Shown here one piece after another: positions 36,661-45,314 of a DNA stretch of 64,000 bases. The position numbers and the translations under genes were made by a program. Origin of the DNA: Streptomyces sp. HUAS CB01 (lineage in GTDB: Bacteria; Actinomycetota; Actinomycetes; Streptomycetales; Streptomycetaceae); NCBI RefSeq assembly GCF_030406905.1, contig NZ_CP129137.1, forward strand, positions 6,665,501-6,729,500, written 5' to 3'. How positions within the stretch are numbered: position 1 is the first letter of the stretch; every line of letters starts with the position of its first letter. Under the pieces are notes generated by a model. It ran no database searches. It saw nothing but the letters and a program-made list of their open reading frames with translations, and had not been told where the DNA came from.

Positions 36661-36917
36661 ACACCTTGTGTCGTGCCACATTGCATTTCTCTGAATTCCC
36701 GTCGTGAATTCACGAGAATTCCAGCAATTCCAAGCCTATTTGTCAGCCCTGGATGTGTTCGTGTCGAGCTATATTTGAATTGTTCCCGGAAGTGCGGGAA
36801 GAAGGAAATCGAGGGAAATCTGCCCGAATTCGAATCGCGGGACAAGTGCGCCCAAAAATGGGGTGCGGGTCCATGGTATCGAAAAGCGGGCCCGGCGCCG
36901 AGAAAGGCTTGAGACAC
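36661..36917 (+). promoter_or_regulatory. AT-rich control region upstream of the MoxR-VWA operon
   Basis: The base composition drops sharply compared with both sides. A perfect 14-bp palindrome, TCGTGAATTCACGA, is at 36702-36715, flanked by further GAATTC copies (36693-36698 and 36716-36721) and a related CAATTCC at 36725. A TATATT box (36770-36775) could be the -10 of the downstream operon, and TTCCCG/CGGGAA (36783-36800) forms a small hairpin just after it. The palindrome looks like a dimeric repressor operator. Confidence 0.5.
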
Positions 36918-38105
36918 ATGAGTTCCACCCCTGCCCCGCCCAGCTCGCCCACGACCTCCCAGCCGTCCTCGGTCCCGCAGGCAGGAGCGGGTGGGAAGGC
37001 CCGCCCCGGGGAACTCCGGGCGGCCGTCGCCCAGATCATGTCGGCGAACCCGACCGCTTGGTTCACGGTCACGGACCTCGCCAAGACGCTGGGGCACTCG
37101 GGCGGCGCAGTTGGCAATGCCTGCGAGACCCTCCTGCACCGGGGCGAGGCAGTGCGGCAGGGGATCAAACCACGCATGTACCAGGCGAACACCGCCACCG
37201 CCCACGCTGCCCGGACCAGCTCCACACTGCCCAACACCCCGAGCCCCACACCCTCAGTGCCCCGACCAGCTGCGGCCCCGCAGTCCCTCACCACCGCCCC
37301 GTCGGGCCGCCCGCAGCCCGTCAGCCGCCCGAACGGCCAGCACTACCACCCCCGTTCCCTCGCCAACCTCCCCGACGTGGAAGCCCTGCAGCGACTGCGG
37401 GACGCGAACGTGCCGGTGCTCCTGTACGGGCCGCCGGGCACCGGAAAGACCTCCCTGATCGAGGCCGCCTTCTCCGACCTGATCACCGTCGCCGGGGACG
37501 GGGACACCACCGTCGGTGACCTCATCGGGGAATACACCCAGAACACCAAGGGGGGTTACGAGTTCGTCTACGGTCCACTGATCACCGCCATGCAGGAAGG
37601 CCGGGCGCTCCTCCTCGACGACGCGACCCTGATCTCCCCGAAAGTCCTGGCAGCCCTGTACCCGGCCATGGACGGCCGCAGGCAGATCCAGGTCAAGGCA
37701 CACAAGGGCGAGACGATCACCGCAACCGAAGGTTTCTACGTGATCGCCGGTCACAACCCCGGCGTCCACGGTGCCGTACTGACCGAGGCCCTCGCCAGCC
37801 GGTTCAGCATGCAGATCCAGGTCGGCTCCGACTACGACCTCGCAGCCGCCCTGAAGATCAACCGCACCGCAGTACGGATCGCACGGAACCTGGCCACCCT
37901 CCAGCAGGCCGGGGACACCGGCTGGGCCCCCCAACTACGCGAACTGATCGCCTTCCAGAAGATCACCGACGTACTCGGCGAAGAAGCCGCCTTCGCGAAC
38001 CTGGTCGGCATCGCGCCCCTCGAGGACCGGGACACGGTCGCGGAGATCGTCACCAAAGCCACCGGCCGAACCGTCACAGCCCTCGCCCTCGGCCGCCAAC
38101 TCTGA
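36918..38105 (+). CDS. MoxR-type AAA ATPase with N-terminal winged helix
   Basis: 395 aa. The ATG at 36918 (MSSTPAPPSS) has AAAGG 10 nt upstream; the open frame before it lies in AT-rich non-coding DNA. A winged-helix-like domain comes first (ELRAAVAQIMSANPTAWFTV ... CETLLHRGEAVRQG), then a Pro-rich linker, then the AAA core: VLLYGPPGTGKTSLIEAAF (Walker A, near 171), EGRALLLDDATLISPKVLAA (Walker B), VIAGHNPG (sensor 1) and LASRFSMQIQV (Arg finger region). MoxR ATPases work as chaperones with VWA partners, and the next gene is such a partner. The N-terminal DNA-binding-like domain is unusual for the family. Confidence 0.85.
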   Translation: MSSTPAPPSSPTTSQPSSVPQAGAGGKARPGELRAAVAQIMSANPTAWFTVTDLAKTLGHSGGAVGNACETLLHRGEAVRQGIKPRMYQANTATAHAARTSSTLPNTPSPTPSVPRPAAAPQSLTTAPSGRPQPVSRPNGQHYHPRSLANLPDVEALQRLRDANVPVLLYGPPGTGKTSLIEAAFSDLITVAGDGDTTVGDLIGEYTQNTKGGYEFVYGPLITAMQEGRALLLDDATLISPKVLAALYPAMDGRRQIQVKAHKGETITATEGFYVIAGHNPGVHGAVLTEALASRFSMQIQVGSDYDLAAALKINRTAVRIARNLATLQQAGDTGWAPQLRELIAFQKITDVLGEEAAFANLVGIAPLEDRDTVAEIVTKATGRTVTALALGRQL

Positions 38106-38110
38106 CCCCC

Positions 38111-38143
38111 GGCCCGGCCCCGGGGCCGATCCGGGGCCGGGCC
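38111..38143 (+). terminator. 13-bp perfect GC hairpin between moxR-like and VWA genes
   Basis: GGCCCGGCCCCGG (38111-38123) pairs with CCGGGGCCGGGCC (38131-38143) around a 7-nt loop, 5 bases after the MoxR stop. No T-run follows. It may attenuate transcription or protect the upstream message, setting the MoxR:VWA ratio. Confidence 0.6.
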
Positions 38144-38185
38144 CCGAGCCCGCCCTCCACCCCAGCCTGCGGAAGGACCCATCCC

Positions 38186-39979
38186 ATGCCTGCCCTCAGC
38201 CACCTGATGCCCCACCCCCCAGCAGCGAGCGATGACTCGGAAGCCCTGGCCCGCTGGGAAGACGACGGCGGCCCCGCCTACGAGCCCCGCCTCGGCACGC
38301 GCGCCGCACACTGGCTCCGGATCAGCGCCGCCCTCACCGCCCGACTCCCCGAACTCGCCGGACGTGACGACGTGATCGTCACGTGCCAACCCGGCACCCG
38401 CTCCGGAGCCCCGGCCGCCTTCTACCCCGTCACCGCCCAGCTGGAGGTGGACGCGAACCTTTTCGCACCCACCCACCCCACAGCCATCAACCCCGCCCGG
38501 ACCGGCGACGAGGAGAACTACCCAGAAGTCTGGGGCGCCTTCACCCACGAAGCCGCCCACGCCGCCCACAGCCGGTGGACCACCCCACCCGCCCTACACC
38601 GCACCGCCCAGGGAGCGGCTGCCGAAATCCTCGAGGAGTCCCGCGCCGAACACGCACACCTCAACCGGCGCCCCGACGACCGACGCTGGCTCCGCGCTGC
38701 CGTGACAAGCCTGGTCATGGAGAACTGCAGCCCCGAGACGGTCACCGACACATGGCGCGCGGCCACAGCCGCCGGACTGATCCTCGCGAGGCGCGACGCC
38801 GGAATCCTCACCGACGAGGAAACCGAACCCCTGCAGGAGACCGTCAGCAAAGTCCTGGGGCCGGACCTCCTCGCCACCCTCGCCGACATCTGGAAAGCCG
38901 CCCACTACACCGGCGACGAAGACCAGCAGGGCATGCTCGCCCACGCCGCAGCCTGGTGCACAGCCCTCGGCACCGAACCGACCGGCCACGAGCCCGCACC
39001 CGACCCGACCGGCCTCAAAGGCGAACTCGCCGGAGCCATCGCCCAGGTGACCAGCACCATCGAGGTCAACAACAAGGCCGAGACCGCAGCCCGAACGCGT
39101 AAACAGGCCAAGGCCGAACAGGCCGCGCAGGCGCGGCAGGCAGCCAGAACAGCCGAGAAGGTGTTCAACTCCAGTGCCAAGCCCTACCTGCCCGAAGGCC
39201 AACAGAGCAGGCGCCGCCGAACCATCACCCCGGTCATCGGCACCCGCCCGCCCACAGCCGCCGAGAAGTCAGCCGCCGGACAACTCGCACGCGCACTGCG
39301 CACCGCCGCCTACCGCGAACGCACCGTCACCGTCAGCACCTCCGCCACGCCGCCCGGACGCCTCAATATGCGGGGAGCCCTCGCCTACGACGCCCAGAAG
39401 GCCGCCGGATCCATCCCCACCGCCCAGCCCTGGACACACACCCAGCGGCGACAAGGCCCCACCCCGCCCCTGCGGGTCGGCATCGCCGTCGACGTCTCCG
39501 GCTCCATGCACCGGGCCACCGCCCCGATCGCCTCGGCCGCCTGGATCGTGGCCAAGGCCGCCGCCCTCACCGACCCCGACTCCCGCACGGCAACCATCGC
39601 CTACCGCGCCACACTCACCGCGATCACCACCCCCGGCAAGGCCCCCACCAACGTCACTCAGTTCGACGCCAGTGGCGGCGGCCACAGCCTCGCAGAAGCC
39701 TGCGACGCACTCACCGCCGCACTCGACCTCAACGCCCCCGGAACCGGCCGCCTCCTCGTCATCGCCTCCGACGGCCGCTACCTCCCCCAAGAAGCCACAA
39801 GGGCCACCGGACGCATCACCACACTCCGAGCCGCCGGATGCGCGGTCCTCTGGCTCGCCTTCGACCCTGACCCCCAGCCACTGCCCGGCAGCGCCCTGCT
39901 CGAACTCAGCGACCCCGCCCAAGCCGCCGCTGCCATCGGCAAAGCCGCCACGACAGCCCTCGCCATCACCCATCCCTGA
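38186..39979 (+). CDS. metallopeptidase-like / VWA domain protein
   Basis: 597 aa. An N-terminal DUF2201-like half has a zinc-peptidase motif, FTHEAAHAAHSRW (HEAAH near residue 121), with EESRAEHAHLNRR downstream supplying a candidate third ligand. A helical Ala/Gln-rich linker (AEQAAQARQAARTAEKVF) follows. The C-terminal VWA domain has an intact MIDAS: VGIAVDVSGSMHRATAP (DxSxS near 436), the later Thr/Asp (ATIAYRATLTA) and LLVIASDGR. MoxR plus VWA pairs remodel protein complexes; the peptidase-like half suggests processing as well (inference). Lies 80 bp downstream of the MoxR gene and in the same direction. Confidence 0.8.
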   Translation: MPALSHLMPHPPAASDDSEALARWEDDGGPAYEPRLGTRAAHWLRISAALTARLPELAGRDDVIVTCQPGTRSGAPAAFYPVTAQLEVDANLFAPTHPTAINPARTGDEENYPEVWGAFTHEAAHAAHSRWTTPPALHRTAQGAAAEILEESRAEHAHLNRRPDDRRWLRAAVTSLVMENCSPETVTDTWRAATAAGLILARRDAGILTDEETEPLQETVSKVLGPDLLATLADIWKAAHYTGDEDQQGMLAHAAAWCTALGTEPTGHEPAPDPTGLKGELAGAIAQVTSTIEVNNKAETAARTRKQAKAEQAAQARQAARTAEKVFNSSAKPYLPEGQQSRRRRTITPVIGTRPPTAAEKSAAGQLARALRTAAYRERTVTVSTSATPPGRLNMRGALAYDAQKAAGSIPTAQPWTHTQRRQGPTPPLRVGIAVDVSGSMHRATAPIASAAWIVAKAAALTDPDSRTATIAYRATLTAITTPGKAPTNVTQFDASGGGHSLAEACDALTAALDLNAPGTGRLLVIASDGRYLPQEATRATGRITTLRAAGCAVLWLAFDPDPQPLPGSALLELSDPAQAAAAIGKAATTALAITHP

Positions 39980-39986
39980 CCCGCCC

Positions 39987-40031
39987 GCCCGCCTGGGGCC
40001 ATCCCGACCAGCCGGGACGGCCCAGGCGGGC
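39987..40031 (+). terminator. long hairpin after the VWA gene
   Basis: The arms 39987-40006 and 40013-40031 are complementary over about 19 bp with one mismatch and one bulge; the loop is 6 nt. It sits 8 bases after the VWA stop and 30 before the next start, so it may be a terminator or a partial attenuator. Confidence 0.6.
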
Positions 40032-40061
40032 ACAGCCCGAATCCCACGGAGGACTACAGCC

Positions 40062-40535
40062 ATGACGTCACTCACCGAACGCGCTCAGGCAGCCGCCGCC
40101 TTCATCCGGACCACCACCGCACTCAGCCCCTACGGGCCCTACCGCGGCGAGGATCACGCCCGCACCGCCGTACGCCTCGCCGCCATCCTCGGCATCGGAC
40201 TCGACCACATCACCACCGCACCCGATTCCCTCCGCCGTCGCACCCACCCTGGCGAACCGGTCATCGCCACCGCCACCTGCCCCGACACGGCCGAGAGCCA
40301 CACCTTCCTCGCCCGAAACCCGCACTACGACGACGAGCCCTTCGAACTCCTCGGCACCTGCCCTGAATGCGCCGGCCAAGTCCCCCTCGCCGAAGTCCGC
40401 CATCTCGCTGACTTCGGCGCCCATCTCGCCCAGGCACCCCTCAGCCGCGCGACCCTCGAGAAACCCGACGCACTCCCCGACACCTTCGCCACTGACCCCG
40501 CCCACACCCGAGCCTGCCGCTTCGGCGACCACTAA
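40062..40535 (+). CDS. small CxxC protein of unknown function
   Basis: 157 aa with a good GGAGG site. It starts MTSLTERAQAAAAFIRTTTA. A possible zinc knuckle is formed by ATATCPDTAESHTFLAR and LLGTCPECAGQVPLAEVRHL, with a further Cys near the C-terminus. I do not recognise a family. It follows the MoxR-VWA pair on the same strand with only a hairpin between, and may be an accessory or substrate of that pair. Confidence 0.65.
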   Translation: MTSLTERAQAAAAFIRTTTALSPYGPYRGEDHARTAVRLAAILGIGLDHITTAPDSLRRRTHPGEPVIATATCPDTAESHTFLARNPHYDDEPFELLGTCPECAGQVPLAEVRHLADFGAHLAQAPLSRATLEKPDALPDTFATDPAHTRACRFGDH

Positions 40536-40634
40536 CCCCCATCCGGACGCAACCCACCACCACCGCCACGAGCGTTGACCACTCCAGGACACACACCACC
40601 AGGCACTCGCCCCCGACGAACGGAGAAGGCTCGC

Positions 40635-40979
40635 ATGCTCCACAACAGTCGGCCCAGCCCGGTGTCTGGACCCACAGACAGCACTGCACCTACCGCTACG
40701 GGCCCCAGCAACGAGCCATCCCCGCACGCCGACTCGACAGGGGCAGAACCCCACGCCCCACACGCCGACAGCGAACGAAGCACCCCAGCAGCCCGCTATG
40801 GGACCGTCAGCGACGCCTCCAACCACGCCCAGCGCCCTTGGACACCTGAAGAGACACCCCTCCGCGGCGCACCGCAGCAACGCACCGATTTCGCGCCAGG
40901 CCGAGGCAGATGCCCGTGCGCGTGCAATCGGGGAAGCTTCTGCGGAGGCTGCGGCCACGCCGGATGTGGCGGACGCTGA
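40635..40979 (+). CDS. small protein with Cys/Gly-rich tail
   Basis: 114 aa; ATG with GGAGAAGG upstream. The first 80 residues are Pro/Ser/Thr-rich and probably disordered. The last 25 contain RCPCACNRGSFCGGCGHAGC, seven cysteines in a tight pattern that could bind zinc or be modified. Family unknown to me. Fourth gene of the plus-strand group at this end of the conjugation module. Confidence 0.5.
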   Translation: MLHNSRPSPVSGPTDSTAPTATGPSNEPSPHADSTGAEPHAPHADSERSTPAARYGTVSDASNHAQRPWTPEETPLRGAPQQRTDFAPGRGRCPCACNRGSFCGGCGHAGCGGR

Positions 40980-41075
40980 AGAGCCTGGATACTCGCCTGA
41001 GCCGTTCGGACCGCTGGAGAAGTACAGATTGCGTCTCCATGTCGCTGGCTGATCGTTGATCCTGCTTGGTCGCGT

Positions 41076-41108
41076 GGGGCCGGGCAACGGAGGTTCAGCC
41101 CGGACCCC
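41076..41108. terminator. hairpin between convergent genes
   Basis: GGGGCCGGGC (41076-41085) pairs with GCCCGG-A-CCCC (41098-41108), one bulged base and a 12-nt loop, between the Cys-rich gene and the convergent HNH gene. It could serve both strands. Confidence 0.5.
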
Positions 41109-41136
41109 CGACGGTGATCGCCTTCGAGCCCTCGCC

Positions 41137-41814
41137 CTACGGTGCCGGGGTGAAACTGGCGATGGTCTCCTTGCAGCCGGCCGCGATCTCAAGCAGCTGG
41201 GCGCGCTCGGCTTCGTCGACTGCAAGGCCCCATCGGAGCTTCGTCGCGGTCCACTCCGCACCGTAACGGCACCAGGCCTGTGGAGACGTCGGGAGCCATT
41301 CCGCCGGGTCCTGGTCGGCCTTTGATCGGTTCGACTTTGCGGTGACGGCCACGAGCGAGGTGCCCTGGCCGAGATCGTTGGCGTAGGCCTCCCGCCTTGC
41401 GGCAGTCCAGCTTGACGCGCCGGAGTCCCAGGCCTCGGCCAGCGGGACCACGTGGTCGATATCGAGTGAGCCGGCCGGAGTCACCAGCCGGTCGTCGTAG
41501 TACGAAAGCCACGTCCCGCCGGTCAGGGTGCACCCAGGCCCGATGGCCGCAAGCTCCACAGCTTCGGCGATCAGTACCTCCTGACGGGTGTTGCAGCCAT
41601 CGGACGGATTCGCTCCCGCGTTCCAGTGCTTGAAGCTGGTCCGCTTGTACCCCGTACGATCCTCGGTCGCGAGCTGCAGCGCCGAGACTCCGACCTGGAG
41701 CTGAAAGAGTACGGGTGCCCTTTCTGGGCCCTCGGCGTGCGCAGTTGTCGACAGGGTGGCCAGGGCAAGCCCAGCCGTCAGCGCGACGGCAGCCCGCATG
41801 ATCATGGTTTTCAT
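41137..41814 (-). CDS. secreted HNH endonuclease (DUF1524/GmrSD-type)
   Basis: 225 aa with a clear signal peptide: MKTMIMRAAVALTAGLALAT ... TAHAEG, predicted cleavage after AHA. The mature part has the HNH-type core SLDIDHVVPLAEAWDSGASS (catalytic DH and V) and NRSKADQDPAEWLP (Asn and Lys ligands), as in small secreted nucleases of Streptomyces. It probably degrades extracellular DNA. Two further Met codons (residues 4 and 6) are possible starts. Confidence 0.8.
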   Translation of the reverse strand: MKTMIMRAAVALTAGLALATLSTTAHAEGPERAPVLFQLQVGVSALQLATEDRTGYKRTSFKHWNAGANPSDGCNTRQEVLIAEAVELAAIGPGCTLTGGTWLSYYDDRLVTPAGSLDIDHVVPLAEAWDSGASSWTAARREAYANDLGQGTSLVAVTAKSNRSKADQDPAEWLPTSPQAWCRYGAEWTATKLRWGLAVDEAERAQLLEIAAGCKETIASFTPAP

Positions 41815-42098
41815 AACCCATGTTGTAGCGGATCACTCGAGCCGTCCGAGGTGAGAGCTCCTGGCTTCACTCCGACGGCAACCACATTCACCGGAGAAGA
41901 CGTCTCCAGGAGCGCCTCACGTGCACGGCCGACACGGAGCTCCGGTTCGAGCCGAAGTCCTCAAGGACATGCCAACATTCGATCCGGTCTGGCGCGCCGA
42001 AGTACCAGCCGCCCAGGCCGGAAGTCTTCCCACCAGCCTCGCGCTACCCCCGGCTGCCCAGTCGGGGGACGGTCTACGCGGCGTCGGAGCCGGCCAGG

Positions 42099-42329
42099 TC
42101 ACCCGTTGCCGAGGTGCGGGCATGTGGGGAGTGCGAAGCCGCCGTCCTCTGGGCGGCCGCTGATGTCCGCGTGAATCGTGACCCGTACGCCTTCGCCTGG
42201 TACAGGGCGAGGTGGTGACGGGCTGGCGAGCCACAGGCCGCAGATTCCTTCAGTCGCCAGCTCGGCTGCCACCAAGGTGTCCGCGGTGATGTCGATCCGA
42301 ACCAAGCTTTGAGTCTCGATTTCGCTCAC
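42099..42329 (-). CDS. possible small protein, unrecognised
   Basis: 76 aa from GTG (MSEIETQSLVRIDITADTLV). The N-terminal half has an amphipathic strand-helix pattern, the C-terminal half none. The ribosome site is weak, so this could be a remnant. 41815-42098 and 42330-42582 show nothing else. Confidence 0.3.
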   Translation of the reverse strand: MSEIETQSLVRIDITADTLVAAELATEGICGLWLASPSPPRPVPGEGVRVTIHADISGRPEDGGFALPTCPHLGNG

Positions 42330-42582
42330 AGCAACTCAACGTGCGGATCACCTTTGGGGTATCGCACCGCGATGCATTGAGCCTGTTCGTGGGCGCCGCG
42401 GCGCACCGTGTTCGAGTCATGCGGCGGTGCCCGGCCGCGCATGGGCGGTCCGGGCACCGGTTTCAAGGGGAGGCCGGCGGCGGTCGTACGCCCCTGAGCG
42501 TGGAGCCCGGGACAGTCGACGTGCGCCATGAGGTGGGGCGGTCCCTGCTTCTGGCTGGGGCCGCCCCGGGCATGGTTGGAAG

Positions 42583-43335
42583 CTATTCGGCCTGTCGCGG
42601 TGGTGTCGCTCGGTACGTGCGGGGCCGTTCGGTGACCTGTTCGGCGACGCCTTGCTTGGCGAGGGTGACGAGGGCGTTGGCGATGGCGCCGGATGAGCGG
42701 TCGATCACCCGGCTGATCCGGGTTGCGGTGAAGGCCTCTCCGGGATGGGCGTTGAGGTGGTCGGTCACGAGTTGGCGGAGGCCGCCTGGGGCGAGGCGCT
42801 TGGTCCCGCCTGCGGTGGCGGTCATGGGCGCGGGCCTGGGAGGGCTCGCGGATTCGGTGCGCTGGGCGGGCAGGGGCACTGCGAGGGCTGCGGTTTCGGC
42901 TGCCTGGTCGGGCGCGGGGCTGTCGCAGTTCTTCCTGGGTTCGTCCGCGGGCGCTTCTTCCGACTCCGGTGCATACTCCGCCTGCTCTGGGGTGTCGGCG
43001 GCCGTACCGCTGACGGTCTCTGAGTCTGGCGTGGGCTGGGCTACTTCCTCCTTGGTGGGAGGCTCTTCGGGCTCGGGGGCGGTGGGTTGGGTGTGGGGGG
43101 CGCGCCAGAGGTCGGGGCGGCGGTTGGGGCCGTTCTTGGCGCCGCGGTCGCGGAAGGCGAGGCCGCGCTTCTCGAGTGCGGTGAGGGCTTTGAACGTGCT
43201 GGAGCGTGCGGTTCCGGCGGCGTGGGCGATGTCGTCGATGGTGGCCGGTTCGGTGAAGGTGACCAGTTGGGTGTAGACGGTGAGGATGTAGGGGGCCAGT
43301 CCTGTCAGTTGGTCGGTGGCTTTGGTGTCGGACAT
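42583..43335 (-). CDS. protein with two winged-helix domains
   Basis: 250 aa. N-terminal winged helix: APYILTVYTQLVTFTEPATI, DDIAHAAGTARSSTFKALTA and LEKRGLAFRDRG. A 90-residue acidic Pro/Glu-rich linker follows. The C-terminal winged helix reads LRQLVTDHLNAHPGEAFTAT, RISRVIDRSSGAIANALVTL and AKQGVAEQVTERPRTYR. It resembles the small regulators found with Streptomyces conjugative elements, and its C-terminal domain is similar in layout to the winged helix of the MoxR-like protein (both read GAI/V.NA..TL...G.A). Likely a regulator of the transfer region. Confidence 0.65.
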   Translation of the reverse strand: MSDTKATDQLTGLAPYILTVYTQLVTFTEPATIDDIAHAAGTARSSTFKALTALEKRGLAFRDRGAKNGPNRRPDLWRAPHTQPTAPEPEEPPTKEEVAQPTPDSETVSGTAADTPEQAEYAPESEEAPADEPRKNCDSPAPDQAAETAALAVPLPAQRTESASPPRPAPMTATAGGTKRLAPGGLRQLVTDHLNAHPGEAFTATRISRVIDRSSGAIANALVTLAKQGVAEQVTERPRTYRATPPRQAE

Positions 43336-43575
43336 GGTGGGGCCTCGTCTCCTGGTGGTGGAAGAAGGGGTGAGGTCCCCGGCCGGGGTGCGGCCCGTTA
43401 TGGGCTGCTGGTGTCGCCGGGCGCGTGCGCATCGCGGGTGTCCCGGGCGGATGTGGCCGTCGGAGCGGGGTGATCGCGGCGGTGCGTGATCGGCTCTGTG
43501 GGTCGGCCACGACCATGGACGCTCGGGCGCGGGTATGAAGTCAAGCGCCGCTCAGCCGATCGGTGTGGTGCGGTG

Positions 43576-44367
43576 TCAGAGCGGCCGGTCGGTCGGTGGC
43601 CGGTGGGTGCCGATCGGCCGGCGGTCGGCGAGCCGCTCGTGGATCCGGGCCGCTCGGCGCGGGCCGATCCTCAGCTCCTGACGCAGCCGCCAGACAGTGA
43701 CCGGCGTTCCTGTCGCAGCGCGGGTCCGATCGTCCAGTTCGATCGCGCGCGTCCACACGTCGCGGTCGACGTCTGCCGGGTCGCGATCGGGCGGGTCAGT
43801 GACGCGTGCATCGGCGTCCGGGCCGCTGCTGTCGGCGGTCGGTGCGGTGTCCCCGTCGGTGAGCGGGCGGGTGGCCTCTTGAGCGGTGGCGGTGTCGTGT
43901 TCCGTCCGATGGTCGGTGTCGATCCGGTCCAGGAGGTCGGTGACGGTGCGCCGGTAGGCGGCGATCGTCTCGGTGAGTGCGATCAGGAGGAGGGCGGGGG
44001 CGAGGTGGAGGAGGACCGCTGCGGGGTCGGCTCGGCGGGGCCAGCCGATCTGGCCGTCGGGCCAGAGGCTTTCCCAGGAGTTCATGAGGGCTGCGGTGCA
44101 CCCGGCTCCCCAGCGCAGCGTGGTGGACCAGGCGGGTGGGCTGACGCCCCATGAGGCCAGGCGGGCGTCGACGTAGAGGACGCCGGCGAGGGCGGTGCCG
44201 ATCATCGGGTCGAGGAGGATGGCGATGGGGAGCGGGACGTCGCGGCTGGTGGCGAAGCGGGTGACGTTGACGGTGGTGAAGATCAGGGCGAGGATCCCGA
44301 CCGTGCACAGCACGCGGGTCATGGTCTTGAGCAGGCTGATGGCTTCGCGGGCGGCGATCTGTTTCAC
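43576..44367 (-). CDS. DUF2637-like membrane protein with C-terminal HTH
   Basis: 263 aa; the GTG overlaps the upstream stop (GTGA). Hydrophobic segments near residues 15-32 (VLCTVGILALIFTTVNV), 45-65 (IAILLDPMIGTALAGVLYVD) and 118-135 (VLLHLAPALLLIALTETIAA) suit a DUF2637/Spd-like spread protein of actinobacterial plasmids. The cytoplasmic tail ends in a helix-turn-helix-like stretch (VTVWRLRQELRIGPRRAARI). Last gene of the transfer operon. Confidence 0.65.
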   Translation of the reverse strand: MKQIAAREAISLLKTMTRVLCTVGILALIFTTVNVTRFATSRDVPLPIAILLDPMIGTALAGVLYVDARLASWGVSPPAWSTTLRWGAGCTAALMNSWESLWPDGQIGWPRRADPAAVLLHLAPALLLIALTETIAAYRRTVTDLLDRIDTDHRTEHDTATAQEATRPLTDGDTAPTADSSGPDADARVTDPPDRDPADVDRDVWTRAIELDDRTRAATGTPVTVWRLRQELRIGPRRAARIHERLADRRPIGTHRPPTDRPL

Positions 44368-45314
44368 CGGTGTCCGCTGCTCCTGGCCGCCGGCCTGGTG
44401 GCTCCTTGGTAGGTGGGGGAGTTGGTGCCGGCCGGTGATTCCCGCACGGTGGTGCCGGGACGGGGTGCTTCGATGATGCGGCCGTTGCCGATGTAGAGGG
44501 CGACGTGGGTGATGTGGTGGGGGCTGTCGCCGTAGAAGAGGAGGTCGCCGGGTTGGGGGCGGCTGCCGCGGGGCAGGCGGGGGCCTGCGTTGAACTGGTC
44601 CTGTGCGACGCGGGGGATGGGGATGCCGGCTGATCGGTAGGCGGCCTGGGTGAGGCCGGAGCAGTCGTAGCCGCCTTCTGCGGGGCCGTCGCCTCCCCAG
44701 ACGTAGGGGGTGCCGATCTGGGCGCGGGCGAAGGCGATCGCTGTGCGGGCGGCGCCGGTCGGTGAGGCGGAGACGGATCGGTCGGCTGCGGCGTACTGGT
44801 CGGCGATCTTGAGGACCTGGTTCACGTAGGCGGTGGAGTGGTTGTAGTGCCAGATCGCCCGTCGGAGGTTACGGCCGTCGCGGGCGCCGTTGGCGCACAG
44901 GAGGCGGGCGGCGGCGTGGACCGCGTCGACGGGGTCCCAGGGGGTGGGCGGGTTCTTCCCGCCGGGTGGGACGGGGTGGGCGTAGGCCTTGAACGTGGAC
45001 GGCAGGAACTGCATGGGGCCGACGGCACCGGCGGAGGAGATCATCGTGGGGTGGCGGCCGTGATTCGTCTCGACCTTGCCGATGGCGGCGAGGACGGTCC
45101 AGGCAAGGCCAGGACACTCGCGCGCCCCCCGTTGGTAGAGGGCGAGCATGCGGGGTGGGATGTCGGAGCGCGCGTAGCCGCTGGCGACCAGGGTGTTGGC
45201 CTGCGACGCGGGGGAGTGGGTCAGGGCTCCGGCGACGGCGGCGGCCGCGAGCAGGGGGAGGGCGAGGACGGTGCAGCCGATGCCGCCGATCGTCTTGGCC
45301 AGCAGGGCCGTCAT
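44364..45314 (-). CDS. lytic transglycosylase - NlpC/P60 cell-wall hydrolase
   Basis: 316 aa. The start at 45314 overlaps the previous stop (ATGA). A membrane segment (TIGGIGCTVLALPLLAAAAV) is followed by an SLT-type domain (AAIGKVETNHG with the catalytic Glu, VGPMQFLPSTF, WHYNHSTAYVNQVL) and a C-terminal NlpC/P60 domain (PYVWGGDGPAEGGYDCSGLT with the Cys, HHITHVALYIGNGRIIEAP with the His). Two-domain enzymes of this kind open the peptidoglycan for type IV transfer machines, as VirB1 or TcpG-type proteins do. Confidence 0.85.
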   Translation of the reverse strand: MTALLAKTIGGIGCTVLALPLLAAAAVAGALTHSPASQANTLVASGYARSDIPPRMLALYQRGARECPGLAWTVLAAIGKVETNHGRHPTMISSAGAVGPMQFLPSTFKAYAHPVPPGGKNPPTPWDPVDAVHAAARLLCANGARDGRNLRRAIWHYNHSTAYVNQVLKIADQYAAADRSVSASPTGAARTAIAFARAQIGTPYVWGGDGPAEGGYDCSGLTQAAYRSAGIPIPRVAQDQFNAGPRLPRGSRPQPGDLLFYGDSPHHITHVALYIGNGRIIEAPRPGTTVRESPAGTNSPTYQGATRPAARSSGHR

